Below, piece after piece: positions 15,892 to 25,682 of a stretch of 64,000 bases of DNA (its first letter is position 1; every line of letters starts with the position of its first letter). This stretch comes from an uncultured Bacteroides sp. (GTDB lineage Bacteria > Bacteroidota > Bacteroidia > Bacteroidales > Bacteroidaceae), in contig NZ_OY782578.1 in the NCBI RefSeq assembly GCF_963677945.1, positions 2,695,258 to 2,759,257 of the forward strand, written 5' to 3'. The notes beneath the pieces are model-generated. The model did not search any database. It was given only the letters and a program-made list of their open reading frames with translations, and had not been told where the DNA came from. The position numbers and the translations under genes are program-made.

Positions 15892-18126
15892 ATGAAATCA
15901 TTTAATCGGCTATCTCTGGCTGTAATTTTATTTATTACCGTTTCGGTTTTTTCTAAAGGTGCAGAAAGCTCTGTTAATGTAAAGAGAGCAGCTCGCACAA
16001 ATTATGTTTTACTTGATGGGCAATCTCTGCCAAAGGGGAATGCTGTTGGTAAGGATGGTGAAATTCATAAAGTAGATGTTCCTTTACTTCATTTAGTAAG
16101 AACCAAATCCGGATTGCATAAGGGTACGGTGTTGTTAATTCCAGGAGGGGATTATGAAACATTAAAGTTGAAAAGTGAATGTGAATCTACTACCAGATTT
16201 CTTAATGCACAAAACTTTGACGTAGCTGTTCTTGAATATCGTGTGGGTAGTGATATACAAACACGCAATATGGCCTTGACGGATGCTCTTAAAGCTTTCA
16301 GGTTACTTAAGGGCAATAAGAATCTTCAAGGTTTGAATACTGATCACTTGCTTGCAATGGGGTTTGCTTCGGGAGGGCATCTTGCTGCAAGAGCTGTTCA
16401 AAGGCTGAATAAAAAGGAACAACCCGATGAATTGATTCTTGTATCTCCTTCTTATATGAATGAAACTCTTGCCGGAACAGTTTATAGTGCAGTGCTTCCT
16501 CCTCTGGAACCTGCAGGCCGATTACTTACTATTGTTCCCGATAAAGGAGACAAAGCATGGGTGAAGAGTTGTGAGGAATATACTAAAACATGGATAGGGT
16601 ATGATGGAAAGGCTTCTTGCTACTCTCAGAAAGATAATGTTTATGTTTGTGGCAAGGATACCATTGCTATGGGTGGAAAATTTAAGCTTTCGGGTATTCT
16701 TAAGAAGTTTCTGGAAGCAAAGCCTGAGACTGAAAAGATTGCACAGAATCCTGCTACTGTTCCTGTTGAAGGGTATAATCGTAAGCGCCATGCCGATAAA
16801 CTCGCTCTTGTAGCTAAGGATAAGTATAACTTGATTATGATTGGTAATTCTATCACTAATAATTTTGAGAAACCTCAGTATCAGCCTGTATGGAATCAGT
16901 TCTTTACTCCAAGGAAGGCTCTTAACCTAGGTTTTAGTGGTTACCGCACCGAAAATCTTATCTGGAATATTCAGAACGGAGAACTGGAAGGTCAATCGCC
17001 CAAAGTGGTTGTGCTAGAAATAGGTACCAATAATATAGATGAAGTACATTACCCTACACGTCACACTGCAGGCCAACTTGCCGGTGGAATTGAAGCTGTA
17101 GTTAAACTCTTGCGAGAAAAGTTACCTGATTCAAAGATTATTGTGATGCGTTGCTTTCCGGGATGTTATGGCGGACCAAATCCAACTTCCCATCGTTTAA
17201 TTCTTGAACGTGCTTCCGATTTAGTATCCAGGATTGCTGATGGAAAGCATGTTTTTTATTGTGATGTAAATCATGTGTTTCTGAATTTAGACGGATCAAT
17301 AAATCATGATATGATGAGCGACTGGCTTCATCCTTCTCCTGCAGGAGCAAAAGCATGGGCTCAGGCTATGGAACCTTTGTTGTCTGAACTAATGGGGGAT
17401 AAGTCTTTGGATACAGAGATATCTTCAAACACAGCAATAGTGCCGGCTTCTAAGTTGGAAAATGATAGTTATGATTGGTGGGCACGTCATGCTGATGTAT
17501 TAGCAATCAAGGATTCCATTAATCCGGAAGTGGTTCTTATTGGTAACTCTATTACTCATTTCTGGGGTGGATTACCACAACTTAAATATGCTGACGGGCG
17601 TCTAAGAACTCCTAACGGACCAGAGACATGGAATGCTTTATTCAAGGATTACCGTGTACTGAACCTGGGCTTTGGATGGGATCGTACACAAAATGTACTC
17701 TGGCGTCTTGACCATGGAGAAATAGACGGACTTCATCCTCGTACGATTATTCTTCATATTGGTACCAATAATACCAGTGAAACAAAGAATGCCCGCATGA
17801 ATACAGCTCCCGAAATAGTAGAAGGCATCCGTGCTATCTGTATGCGTCTTCGCTCTAAAGTGCCGGGTGCAAAGATTGTCTTGATGTCTGTCTTTCCTCG
17901 TGAACATGAGCCAACTCATCCACGCAGAATTCTTATTAACGAGATAAACCGTAATCTTGAAACCTTTGCTAAGGAGAATAACATCACAATACTGAATATT
18001 GGCCCTAAGATGGTGGAAGCTGATGGCACATTGCCTAAAGAAATAGCTCCCGATTTCTGTCATCCAGCGGAAAAGGGATATCAGATATGGGCAGATGCTA
18101 TCCGGCCATTTATTTCAGAATTATGA
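15892..18126 (+). CDS. Secreted tri-domain esterase: alpha/beta-hydrolase-like plus two SGNH hydrolase domains
   Basis: A 744-residue protein from ATG 15892, the start that gives a proper signal peptide (about 5-22). Residues about 55-275 look like an alpha/beta hydrolase (GTVLLIPGGDY oxyanion-type loop), but the nucleophile elbow reads GFASGG instead of the family GFSAGG, with Ala159 where Ser is expected and Ser160 next to it. Two SGNH/GDSL domains follow. Each has GNSIT (Ser320, Ser553), LGF-G, GTNN and a C-terminal D-x-x-H (DWLHP, DFCHP), so both look active. SGNH domains of this type deacetylate or de-esterify sugars and platelet-activating-factor-like substrates. The neighbourhood suggests glycan de-esterification. 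Confidence 0.82.
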   Translation: MKSFNRLSLAVILFITVSVFSKGAESSVNVKRAARTNYVLLDGQSLPKGNAVGKDGEIHKVDVPLLHLVRTKSGLHKGTVLLIPGGDYETLKLKSECESTTRFLNAQNFDVAVLEYRVGSDIQTRNMALTDALKAFRLLKGNKNLQGLNTDHLLAMGFASGGHLAARAVQRLNKKEQPDELILVSPSYMNETLAGTVYSAVLPPLEPAGRLLTIVPDKGDKAWVKSCEEYTKTWIGYDGKASCYSQKDNVYVCGKDTIAMGGKFKLSGILKKFLEAKPETEKIAQNPATVPVEGYNRKRHADKLALVAKDKYNLIMIGNSITNNFEKPQYQPVWNQFFTPRKALNLGFSGYRTENLIWNIQNGELEGQSPKVVVLEIGTNNIDEVHYPTRHTAGQLAGGIEAVVKLLREKLPDSKIIVMRCFPGCYGGPNPTSHRLILERASDLVSRIADGKHVFYCDVNHVFLNLDGSINHDMMSDWLHPSPAGAKAWAQAMEPLLSELMGDKSLDTEISSNTAIVPASKLENDSYDWWARHADVLAIKDSINPEVVLIGNSITHFWGGLPQLKYADGRLRTPNGPETWNALFKDYRVLNLGFGWDRTQNVLWRLDHGEIDGLHPRTIILHIGTNNTSETKNARMNTAPEIVEGIRAICMRLRSKVPGAKIVLMSVFPREHEPTHPRRILINEINRNLETFAKENNITILNIGPKMVEADGTLPKEIAPDFCHPAEKGYQIWADAIRPFISEL

Positions 18127-18180
18127 TTTTATAAAAAGAGCTGACCTATAAAATATTATCGATTCCGATTTCATTTATTA

Positions 18181-18222
18181 AAATAGATTGAATATATTTA
18201 CTGAATATTCAATCTATTTTTG
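18181..18222 (+). terminator. Terminator after the esterase gene
   Basis: AAATAGATTGAATAT (18181-18195) pairs with ATATTCAATCTATTT (18205-18219), then T residues. It separates the esterase from the hydrogenase operon. No clear TAnnTTTG box was found between here and hydG. Confidence 0.8.
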
Positions 18223-18279
18223 TTATATATTGTTCTATATATTATAATATTCACGGACAGAGCTAAAAAGATTGGAACC

Positions 18280-19707
18280 ATGAAATTTACTCCTGAAAAA
18301 TACTCCATTGCAGATGAACGAATGAAACCGTTTATCGATCCTGTAGAAATATGGGATTATCTCAATAATGCTATTCCTTCAAAACAAAAAGTACGTGAGA
18401 TAATAGCTAAGTCTCTTTCTAAACAAAGACTGAATCTTGAAGAGGTGGCTTGTCTTGTTAAGGCCGATACTCCTGAACTGATTGAGGAGATAAAGGAAGG
18501 TGCAAAAACGCTTAAACGTACTATTTACGGGAATAGAATTGTGCTGTTTGCTCCGCTTTATATAGGCAATAAATGTACAAATGATTGTCTTTATTGTGGT
18601 TTTAGAATATCAAACAAGGATGCTGTGAGGAAAACTCTTTCTGACCAGGAGATTGTGAAAGAGATAGAGGCATTGGAAGACAATGGACAGAAAAGACTGA
18701 TTCTTGTTTATGGTGAACATGCGGAATATAGTCCCGAATATATTGCTCATACAGTTAGGATTGCTTATGCCGTTAAAAAAGGAAATGGAGAAATAAGGAG
18801 AGTAAATATCAATGCAGCTCCACTGGATATTGAAGGTTTTAAGGTTGTAAAAGCAGCCGGAATAGGAACATATCAGATTTTTCAGGAAACTTATCATCCT
18901 GAGGCTTATAAAATTTATCATCAACGAGGTAAAAAGGCTGATTATAATTACAGGCTGACTGCTTTGGACAGGGCGCAGGAAGCAAGCATTGATGATGTGG
19001 GAATAGGTGCTTTGTTTGGCTTATACGATTGGCGTTTTGAAGTGCTTGCTTTGGTTAGGCATGCGAATCATTTTGAAGCTTGCTATAATGTGGGTCCTCA
19101 TACCATCTCTTTTCCCAGAGTGAAAGATGCTTCCGGACAAAACCTGAAAACGAACTATTTTGTAAGCGATGAGGATTTTACTAAACTGATCGCTATTTTG
19201 AGATTAGCTGTACCTTATACAGGAATGATTTTGACGGCAAGAGAACCAGCTGCCTTGAGAGATGAAATAATACAGTATGGAGTTTCGCAAATTGATGGTG
19301 GAACTAATATTGAAATTGGCAGCTATGCTGAAAAAATTGCTCAGGAAAGGAATCTGAACAAAGGACAGTTTCAGATAAATGATGACAGGCCTTTGAATGA
19401 TATAATTGATGAATTGCTCGATCAGGGTATGATTCCTTCTTTTTGTACTGCCTGTTACAGGTTGGGCAGGACAGGGGAGCATTTCATGGAATTCTCTGTT
19501 CCGGGATTCATAAAGCGTTATTGTACTCCTAATGCCATTCTTACGCTGGCTGAATATCTTATTGATTATGCACCTCAACATACTGCAGAGAAAGGATGGA
19601 ATATTATTTATTCTACGATTGATAATATGGAGGATGAGAATATGAAAGCTTCTATCCTTGAGAAGATAAAACAGTTAAAGTTGGGAAATAGAGATTTGTA
19701 TTACTAA
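18280..19707 (+). CDS. hydG: HydG, radical-SAM tyrosine lyase for H-cluster CO/CN synthesis
   Basis: A 475-residue protein from ATG 18280, preceded by an AAGATTGGA-type ribosome site; upstream in-frame starts are not convincing. The radical-SAM cluster motif CX3CX2C is present (Cys99, Cys103, Cys106, CTNDCLYC). So is the HydG-specific C-terminal auxiliary cluster motif CX2CX22C (Cys389, Cys392, Cys415), which distinguishes it from ThiH. HydG splits tyrosine to give p-cresol plus CO and cyanide as an Fe(CO)2CN synthon for the hydrogenase active site. It is the first gene of the hydrogenase operon and is followed 25 bp later by hydF. Length is typical. Confidence 0.95.
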   Translation: MKFTPEKYSIADERMKPFIDPVEIWDYLNNAIPSKQKVREIIAKSLSKQRLNLEEVACLVKADTPELIEEIKEGAKTLKRTIYGNRIVLFAPLYIGNKCTNDCLYCGFRISNKDAVRKTLSDQEIVKEIEALEDNGQKRLILVYGEHAEYSPEYIAHTVRIAYAVKKGNGEIRRVNINAAPLDIEGFKVVKAAGIGTYQIFQETYHPEAYKIYHQRGKKADYNYRLTALDRAQEASIDDVGIGALFGLYDWRFEVLALVRHANHFEACYNVGPHTISFPRVKDASGQNLKTNYFVSDEDFTKLIAILRLAVPYTGMILTAREPAALRDEIIQYGVSQIDGGTNIEIGSYAEKIAQERNLNKGQFQINDDRPLNDIIDELLDQGMIPSFCTACYRLGRTGEHFMEFSVPGFIKRYCTPNAILTLAEYLIDYAPQHTAEKGWNIIYSTIDNMEDENMKASILEKIKQLKLGNRDLYY

Positions 19708-19732
19708 TTCTTACTGATAATTATTACAGATT

Positions 19733-20929
19733 ATGGCACGTGATTTAAAACCGCACATTGGAATTTTTGGTCGGAGGAATGTGGGCAAGAGCTCATTCAT
19801 CAATGCACTGACGGGACTTGATGTGGCTATTGTGTCCGAGGTTCCGGGTACTACAACTGATCCTGTAAAGAAATCAATGGAGATTCTGGGAGTTGGACCT
19901 GCCATTATTATTGATACTGCTGGTATTGATGACAGTGGAGAACTTGGCGAAAAAAGGATTGCAAAAACTCTGGATGTAATTAAGCAAATAGATTGTGCTA
20001 TATTACTTATTACAGATAACACTTTTGGTGAATTTGAAGAAACACTGATACGGAAATTTTATAAAGCCGATGTGGACTGCCTGATTGTGTATAACAAAGT
20101 CGATATGGAACCCTTACTGAATACTACAATTAAGGAAATGCAGCAATATACTAATGCGCCCATTGTTGAGTTTAGCGCAAAAACAAATTTCAATATTAAC
20201 TGTGTTATTGAAACGCTTAAAAGCATAATTCCGGAAACAGCTTATCAAAAGCCTTCGTTATTGAAGGGGTTGATTAATCGTGGAGATATTGTTTTGCTCA
20301 TTACTTCAAATGATTCTGAAGCTCCGGAGGGTAGACTTATTTTACCTCAGGTAATGGCTATTCGTGATGTATTGGATAATGGAGCTATTAATATTGTTGT
20401 AAACGTGACGGAATTGGAGTTGTTCTTGCATAACACAGGTATAAAACCCAAATTGATTATAACAGATAGTCAGGTATTTAAGACTGTAAATAAGATTGTT
20501 TCTCCTGATATTCCGTTAACGGGGTTCAGTGTGGCTTATGCTCACATGCGAGGTCCTTTTGACGATTATATGAAAGGAGTTGGAAAAATCTCGGATCTGA
20601 AAGATGGTGATCGGATTTTAATTCTTGAATCGTGCACGCATCAGGTTAGTTGTGATGACATCGGGAGGTTTAAGATCCCTAATTGGCTGAGAGAATATAC
20701 GAAAAAACAATTGGACTTTGACGTTGTAGCAGGTTTGGACGAAATAAAAAAACCTATAACGGATTATGCACTGGTTATTCAGTGTGGTAGTTGTATGATT
20801 ACACGGAAACAGGTCTTTAGTCGTCTGGCTGAGGCTATTGAAGCAGGTGTTCCAGTTACAAACTATGGATTGACTATTGCCTGGATAAATGGAATCTTCG
20901 AAAGGGCAATAGCTCCTTTTATGAGCTGA
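19733..20929 (+). CDS. hydF: HydF, GTPase scaffold for [FeFe]-hydrogenase maturation
   Basis: A 398-residue protein with an N-terminal GTPase: P-loop GRRNVGKS (13-20), DTAG (61-64) and NKVD (121-124). A dimerisation domain and a C-terminal Fe-S domain follow. The cluster motif of the family is CxH-x(44-53)-HCxxC. Here it reads Cys301-x-His303, then 46 residues, then Gln350-Cys351-x-x-Cys354, so all three Cys are present but the second His is Gln. HydF carries the 2Fe precursor made by HydE and HydG and delivers it to apo-HydA. It lies between hydG and hydE and is separated from hydE by 3 bp. Confidence 0.94.
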   Translation: MARDLKPHIGIFGRRNVGKSSFINALTGLDVAIVSEVPGTTTDPVKKSMEILGVGPAIIIDTAGIDDSGELGEKRIAKTLDVIKQIDCAILLITDNTFGEFEETLIRKFYKADVDCLIVYNKVDMEPLLNTTIKEMQQYTNAPIVEFSAKTNFNINCVIETLKSIIPETAYQKPSLLKGLINRGDIVLLITSNDSEAPEGRLILPQVMAIRDVLDNGAINIVVNVTELELFLHNTGIKPKLIITDSQVFKTVNKIVSPDIPLTGFSVAYAHMRGPFDDYMKGVGKISDLKDGDRILILESCTHQVSCDDIGRFKIPNWLREYTKKQLDFDVVAGLDEIKKPITDYALVIQCGSCMITRKQVFSRLAEAIEAGVPVTNYGLTIAWINGIFERAIAPFMS

Positions 20930-20932
20930 AGT

Positions 20933-22024
20933 ATGATGACGGTAAGCGAAATATTAAATAGGCAGGAGTTGTCAAGAGAAGATATTATCCGCTTACTATC
21001 TATTACAGATAAAGAAGAGCATGATGAGTTGATAAAAAGGGCGTATTCAATAAAGGAGAGAATAATTGGCAAAAAAGTATACCTCAGAGGGTTGATTGAG
21101 TTTTCCAACTATTGCAGAAAGAACTGCTATTATTGTGGTATAAGATGCGGAAATCATAAAGTTTCCAGATATTCTCTTACTGATGAGGAAATTTTAGAGA
21201 TTGTTGAATTTGCACAGGAAAATCACTTGAAAGGCATTGTTCTTCAGTCGGGAGAACTTAGTAACGAAGAGTTTTTAAATAGAATAACGGCATTAATCGC
21301 TAAAATAAAGAAAGCTACAAATCCGGATTTCCGTATTACTCTTTCTCTTGGAGAGCAGTCTTTGGATACGTACAAAAGTTGGTTTGATGCAGGGGCTCAG
21401 AGATATTTGCTGAGGATTGAAACATCCAGCGAAGAACTGTATAATAAAATACATCCTTCAGATGAGTTGCATAGCTTTAAAACTCGTCTGAAATGTTTGG
21501 AATATCTTCGGGAAATTGGCTATATGATGGGAACGGGAGTGATGATTGGTTTGCCTTTTCAGACTATTGAGAACCTTGCAGACGATTTATTGTTTATAAA
21601 AGAAAGAGATGTAGATATGGTAGGAATGGGGCCATATCTTGAACATGCAGATACGCCTTTATACAATTATAAGGATTTGCTGATGCCTGTTAATGAGCGG
21701 TTCAATTTATCCATTCGTATGATTGCTGTTTTAAGGATATTGATGCCGGATATTAATATTGCATCTACTACAGCTCTTCAGTCGATTATTCCAAAGGGAA
21801 GGGAAATTGGTTTGAAAGCCGGTGCAAATGTAGTAATGCCAAATCTTACGCCATTGAAATACAGGCGCAGTTATCTTCTTTACGAAAACAAGCCATGTAT
21901 TAATGAAGAAGCGGATGATTGCCTGAATTGTCTTGCTAAAAAGATTGAGATGATTGGTGAAGAGATCGCATTTAATGATTATGGTGATTCTAAACATTAT
22001 ATTAATAGAAACCTAATAGTTTAA
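20933..22024 (+). CDS. hydE: HydE, radical-SAM [FeFe]-hydrogenase maturase
   Basis: A 363-residue radical-SAM protein. The SAM cluster motif CX3CX2C is at Cys61, Cys65, Cys68 (CRKNCYYC). A second, optional cluster motif, CX7CX2C, is also present near the C-terminus (Cys322, Cys330, Cys333), as in the Thermotoga type. HydE works with HydG and HydF to build the dithiomethylamine-bridged diiron unit. The start codon is ATG-ATG at 20933 or 20936, 3 bp after hydF, indicating translational coupling. The next gene begins 5 bp downstream. Confidence 0.94.
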   Translation: MMTVSEILNRQELSREDIIRLLSITDKEEHDELIKRAYSIKERIIGKKVYLRGLIEFSNYCRKNCYYCGIRCGNHKVSRYSLTDEEILEIVEFAQENHLKGIVLQSGELSNEEFLNRITALIAKIKKATNPDFRITLSLGEQSLDTYKSWFDAGAQRYLLRIETSSEELYNKIHPSDELHSFKTRLKCLEYLREIGYMMGTGVMIGLPFQTIENLADDLLFIKERDVDMVGMGPYLEHADTPLYNYKDLLMPVNERFNLSIRMIAVLRILMPDINIASTTALQSIIPKGREIGLKAGANVVMPNLTPLKYRRSYLLYENKPCINEEADDCLNCLAKKIEMIGEEIAFNDYGDSKHYINRNLIV

Positions 22025-22029
22025 TCTCT

Positions 22030-22530
22030 ATGATAACAGAAGACGACATTTGCAATGTTCACATGATGACTGAAGAAGAAAAATATAATCTTCTTAAGAA
22101 TGTTATTATTGATTATGATCGGAAAGAGGATAATCTGATTCAGATTTTGCATATGGCACAGGCTATATTCGGTTATCTTCCTACTGAGGTGCAGCATTTT
22201 ATAGCCAGTGAGATGGATTTGTCTGTTTCGAAAGTAAATAGCGTTCTTACGTTTTATTCTTTCTTTTCCACAAAACCGAAAGGAAAATATACTATTGCTG
22301 TTTGTTTGGGAACAGCCTGCTATGTTCGTGGAGGTAAAGAGGTGCTGAATAAACTGAAAGATGAATTGGGTATTGATGTGGGCGAAACTACTCCGGACAA
22401 GAGATATTCACTTACAGTGATGCGTTGCATCGGCTCTTGTGGACTTGCTCCGGCTATGACTATCAATGGAAAGGTTTATAAACAGGTTAATCCTAACAGA
22501 ATAAAACGAATATTGGGAACGTTGAAATAG
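22030..22530 (+). CDS. hydC: HydC/NuoE-like [2Fe-2S] subunit of NAD-linked [FeFe]-hydrogenase
   Basis: A 166-residue thioredoxin-fold [2Fe-2S] protein of the complex I 24-kDa family. An N-terminal helical bundle (about 20-80) precedes the cluster domain. The ligand pattern is CX4C (Cys92, Cys97, CLGTAC) and CX3C (Cys133, Cys137, CIGSC), typical for the family. In trimeric hydrogenases it partners the NuoF-like subunit near the flavin. It sits 5 bp after hydE and 25 bp before the NuoF-like gene, so it is made with both. Some workers call this subunit HndA or HydC. Confidence 0.92.
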   Translation: MITEDDICNVHMMTEEEKYNLLKNVIIDYDRKEDNLIQILHMAQAIFGYLPTEVQHFIASEMDLSVSKVNSVLTFYSFFSTKPKGKYTIAVCLGTACYVRGGKEVLNKLKDELGIDVGETTPDKRYSLTVMRCIGSCGLAPAMTINGKVYKQVNPNRIKRILGTLK

Positions 22531-22555
22531 CCCCAAAAATCTAATCTATAAATCT

Positions 22556-25500
22556 ATGAAAATCAATACAATCAAAGATCTGGAATCGATAAAGAATGAT
22601 TTTCTAAACAAAGAGAAAGCATTTCAGTTTACCGCTCATATTTGTTATGGCGCGGGTTGTATATCTTCTGATTGCAAGAAATTCAAGGAGGCGTTTGAGC
22701 AGGCTCTCGAACAGGAACACCTACAATCGAAAGTGAGGATAAAGCTGACCGGATGCATGGGAGCATGTACTTTGGGGCCCACTTTAATTATCAATCCGGG
22801 TAACACATTATATTGCAATCTTAATCCTGCAAGTGCTTCATTAATTGTAAACGAGCATATAAAAGAAGGTAGAATAGCAGAGAAATTCTGTTATAAAGAC
22901 AGAGAAACGGGTAATATTATAACTGATTTGAATGAAATACCATTCTTTAAACATCAGAAAAAGATAGTACTTCAGAAGTGTGGAACTATTGACTATGCAT
23001 CAGTTGATGAATATATTGCTCATGATGGATATTTTGGGTTGGCTAAAGCGCTTACCATGAATTCAATAGAAGTTGTTGATGAAATTAAGAATTCAGGATT
23101 AAGAGGTCGTGGTGGTGGTGGCTTCCCAACAGGAACTAAATGGGAAATGGCAAATAAGGTAAGTAGCGATCAGAAATATCTTATTTGTAATGCAGACGAA
23201 GGAGACCCGGGTGCTTTTATGGATAGAAGTTTGCTCGAAGGAGATCCTCATTCGGTGATAGAAGGTATGTTGATTGCCGGTTATGCTATTGGTGCTTCAA
23301 AAGGTGTAGTCTATATAAGAGCTGAGTACCCTATTGCAATTGAAAGACTGACGATGGCTATCAAAGCATCTCAGGAACTAGGAATTCTTGGAGATAATAT
23401 TCTTGGAAGTAAGTTCTGTTTTGATATTGTAATCAGAATTGGAGCAGGGGCTTTTGTTTGCGGAGAAGAGACTGCATTGATGGAATCGGTGGAAGGAAAG
23501 AGGGGAGAACCCAGACAAAAACCTCCTTATCCTGTGCAGAGTGGTTTGTTTGGAAAGCCTACAGTTATCAATAATGTAGAAACACTGGGTAATGTTGCTC
23601 AAATTATATTAAATGGCTCAAAATGGTTTTCTTCTATTGGAACAGAGAAAAGTAAGGGTACAAAGGTTTTTGCTCTAGCCGGAGCTATTGTGAACAAAGG
23701 ATTGATAGAGGTTCCAATGGGGACTACGCTCGGTGAGATTCTTTTTGATGTTGGTGGAGGTATTCCAAGAGGAAAATTATTCAAGATGGCACAAACCGGA
23801 GGTCCGTCGGGTGGTTGTCTTACTGCTGAGCATCTTAATACTCCTATTGATTACGAATCTCTGACAAAACTAGGGGCAATTATGGGCTCTGGTGGTTTGA
23901 TATGTACCGATGAAGATACTTGTATGGTTGATATGGCTCGTTTCTTTATGGATTTTGTTCAGGATGAATCGTGTGGAAAGTGTGTTCCATGTCGTATCGG
24001 AACAAAGCGGATGCTCGAAATTCTGGAAAGAATTACATGTGGAGAGGGAAAAGAAGGGGATGTTGAGCTTTTAATTGAATTGGGAGAATCAATCAAGGAT
24101 TCTGCTATTTGCGGTTTAGGGCAGACAGCTCCCAATCCTGTTCTTAGCACAATTAAATATTTCAGGCACGAGTATGACGAGCACATAAAGATGGACTATT
24201 GTAGGGCCGGAGTTTGTGGCAGTCTTTTCCTTGCTCCTTGTCAGAATGCCTGTCCTGCAAAGGTTAATGTTCCCGGTTATGTTGCTTTGATAGCTGCAGG
24301 CAGGGTGCGCGATGCTTATAATCTTATCCGTCAGGAAAATCCATTTCCATCAATTTGTGGTAGGGTTTGTACACATCCATGTGAGAGTAAATGCCGTCGT
24401 GCTCAGATAGATGATCCTATTGCTATTGCCGACTTGAAACGCTATGCGGCCGACTTTGTATATAATTCAGGAGAACCATTGGTAACTCTCAGTTTCCCTA
24501 AGAATGGAAGTTCTGTAGGAATTATTGGTGCTGGCCCGTCCGGATTGACTTGTGGCTATTATTTGTCACGGCTTGGTTATACTGTTGATATATACGAAGA
24601 GAAAGATGTTGCAGGTGGAATTCTGGCTTACGGCATTCCTGAATATAGGTTACCAAAAGAAGAGTTGAAAAAGGAAATAGATGCAATTGTACAGTCGGGA
24701 ATTAATATTATCTACAACACAAAGGTTGGAAAGGACATTACATTCAGAGAATTGAAAGAAAAGTATAATGCGATATATATTTCAATAGGAACTCAGCTTT
24801 CCCGAAAAATTGGTATAGAAGGAGAGGAAAAGGGAGGGGTATATCACGGACTCGATTTTCTTAGAGATATTAGCATGAACAAAAAAGTAAAAGTGAAGGG
24901 AATTGTTGCTGTTATTGGAGGTGGTAATACAGCCATTGATGCAGCAAGATCGGCTCTTCGCCTTGGAGCTAAAGAGGTACATATACTCTATAGAAGGAAA
25001 ATGGAAGAGATGCCTGCCGACAGAAGGGAACTAGAAGATGCAATAGAAGAAGGAGTAATCTTGCACGAATTAGTTGCTCCGGTTCGTTTCGTGGGTGATG
25101 GAAAGGTTACTGGTATTGAATGCGTGAAAATGATACCAGGTAAGTTTGGAAAAGATGGCAGACGGATACCGGTTGAGGTCATTAACTCTACGTTTATGAT
25201 GGATATTGATATGGCTATTCCGGCTGTAAGTCAGTATTCCGATTTACCTTTTATTCCGAAGGGTGAGGTCGGAGTAACTGACTGGGGAACATTTATTGTT
25301 GATCCGGAATCGCAGATGACCACTCAACCGGGTATTTTTGCCGGAGGAGATATAGCTCGTGGTTCTGATGTTGTGATTACTGCTATTGCCGATGGCAAAA
25401 ATGCAGCAAGATCTATTGATAAATATTTAGGTGGAACCGGAAAACTAAATATTGGCGAGCCGATAGAGATACCTACAAGGGGAGTGGATGAAGGAATTAC

Positions 25501-25663
25501 AGTTGAACATGAACGTTTTAAAATGCAATCTCTTGATCCGAAAGAACGGGAAGGTAACTTTGATGAGGTGAGGTTAGGCTATCACAAACTTAATGCAATT
25601 GCCGAATCAATGAGGTGTTTAAGATGTTCTGATCGTAATACAGATCGTAGTTCGGAAGATTAA
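22556..25663 (+). CDS. hydB: HydB/NuoF-like flavoprotein fused to a GltD-type NAD(P)H oxidoreductase
   Basis: A 1035-residue fusion. (1) Residues about 20-100 are a thioredoxin-like [2Fe-2S] domain (Cys30, Cys35, Cys67, Cys71). (2) About 140-550 are the NuoF core: GLRGRGGGGFPTGTKW near 180 for NADH/FMN, NADEGDPGAF, and the cluster block ESCGKCVPCR near 470 with a later Cys. (3) From about 553 the sequence keeps CRAGVC, but the usual HydB C-terminal 2x[4Fe-4S] domain is replaced by a GltD-like module: CQNACPAKVNVPGY and CGRVCTHPCESKC, FAD site GIIGAGPSG near 655, and second nucleotide site IGGGNTAIDAA near 786 followed by LYRRKMEEMP. The YRR-x-x-x-MP pattern of GltD and NfnB is linked to NADP(H). 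The fusion suggests an enzyme touching two pyridine-nucleotide pools. Confidence 0.9.
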   Translation: MKINTIKDLESIKNDFLNKEKAFQFTAHICYGAGCISSDCKKFKEAFEQALEQEHLQSKVRIKLTGCMGACTLGPTLIINPGNTLYCNLNPASASLIVNEHIKEGRIAEKFCYKDRETGNIITDLNEIPFFKHQKKIVLQKCGTIDYASVDEYIAHDGYFGLAKALTMNSIEVVDEIKNSGLRGRGGGGFPTGTKWEMANKVSSDQKYLICNADEGDPGAFMDRSLLEGDPHSVIEGMLIAGYAIGASKGVVYIRAEYPIAIERLTMAIKASQELGILGDNILGSKFCFDIVIRIGAGAFVCGEETALMESVEGKRGEPRQKPPYPVQSGLFGKPTVINNVETLGNVAQIILNGSKWFSSIGTEKSKGTKVFALAGAIVNKGLIEVPMGTTLGEILFDVGGGIPRGKLFKMAQTGGPSGGCLTAEHLNTPIDYESLTKLGAIMGSGGLICTDEDTCMVDMARFFMDFVQDESCGKCVPCRIGTKRMLEILERITCGEGKEGDVELLIELGESIKDSAICGLGQTAPNPVLSTIKYFRHEYDEHIKMDYCRAGVCGSLFLAPCQNACPAKVNVPGYVALIAAGRVRDAYNLIRQENPFPSICGRVCTHPCESKCRRAQIDDPIAIADLKRYAADFVYNSGEPLVTLSFPKNGSSVGIIGAGPSGLTCGYYLSRLGYTVDIYEEKDVAGGILAYGIPEYRLPKEELKKEIDAIVQSGINIIYNTKVGKDITFRELKEKYNAIYISIGTQLSRKIGIEGEEKGGVYHGLDFLRDISMNKKVKVKGIVAVIGGGNTAIDAARSALRLGAKEVHILYRRKMEEMPADRRELEDAIEEGVILHELVAPVRFVGDGKVTGIECVKMIPGKFGKDGRRIPVEVINSTFMMDIDMAIPAVSQYSDLPFIPKGEVGVTDWGTFIVDPESQMTTQPGIFAGGDIARGSDVVITAIADGKNAARSIDKYLGGTGKLNIGEPIEIPTRGVDEGITVEHERFKMQSLDPKEREGNFDEVRLGYHKLNAIAESMRCLRCSDRNTDRSSED

Positions 25664-25682
25664 AAAGCTAAAATTAAGTACT

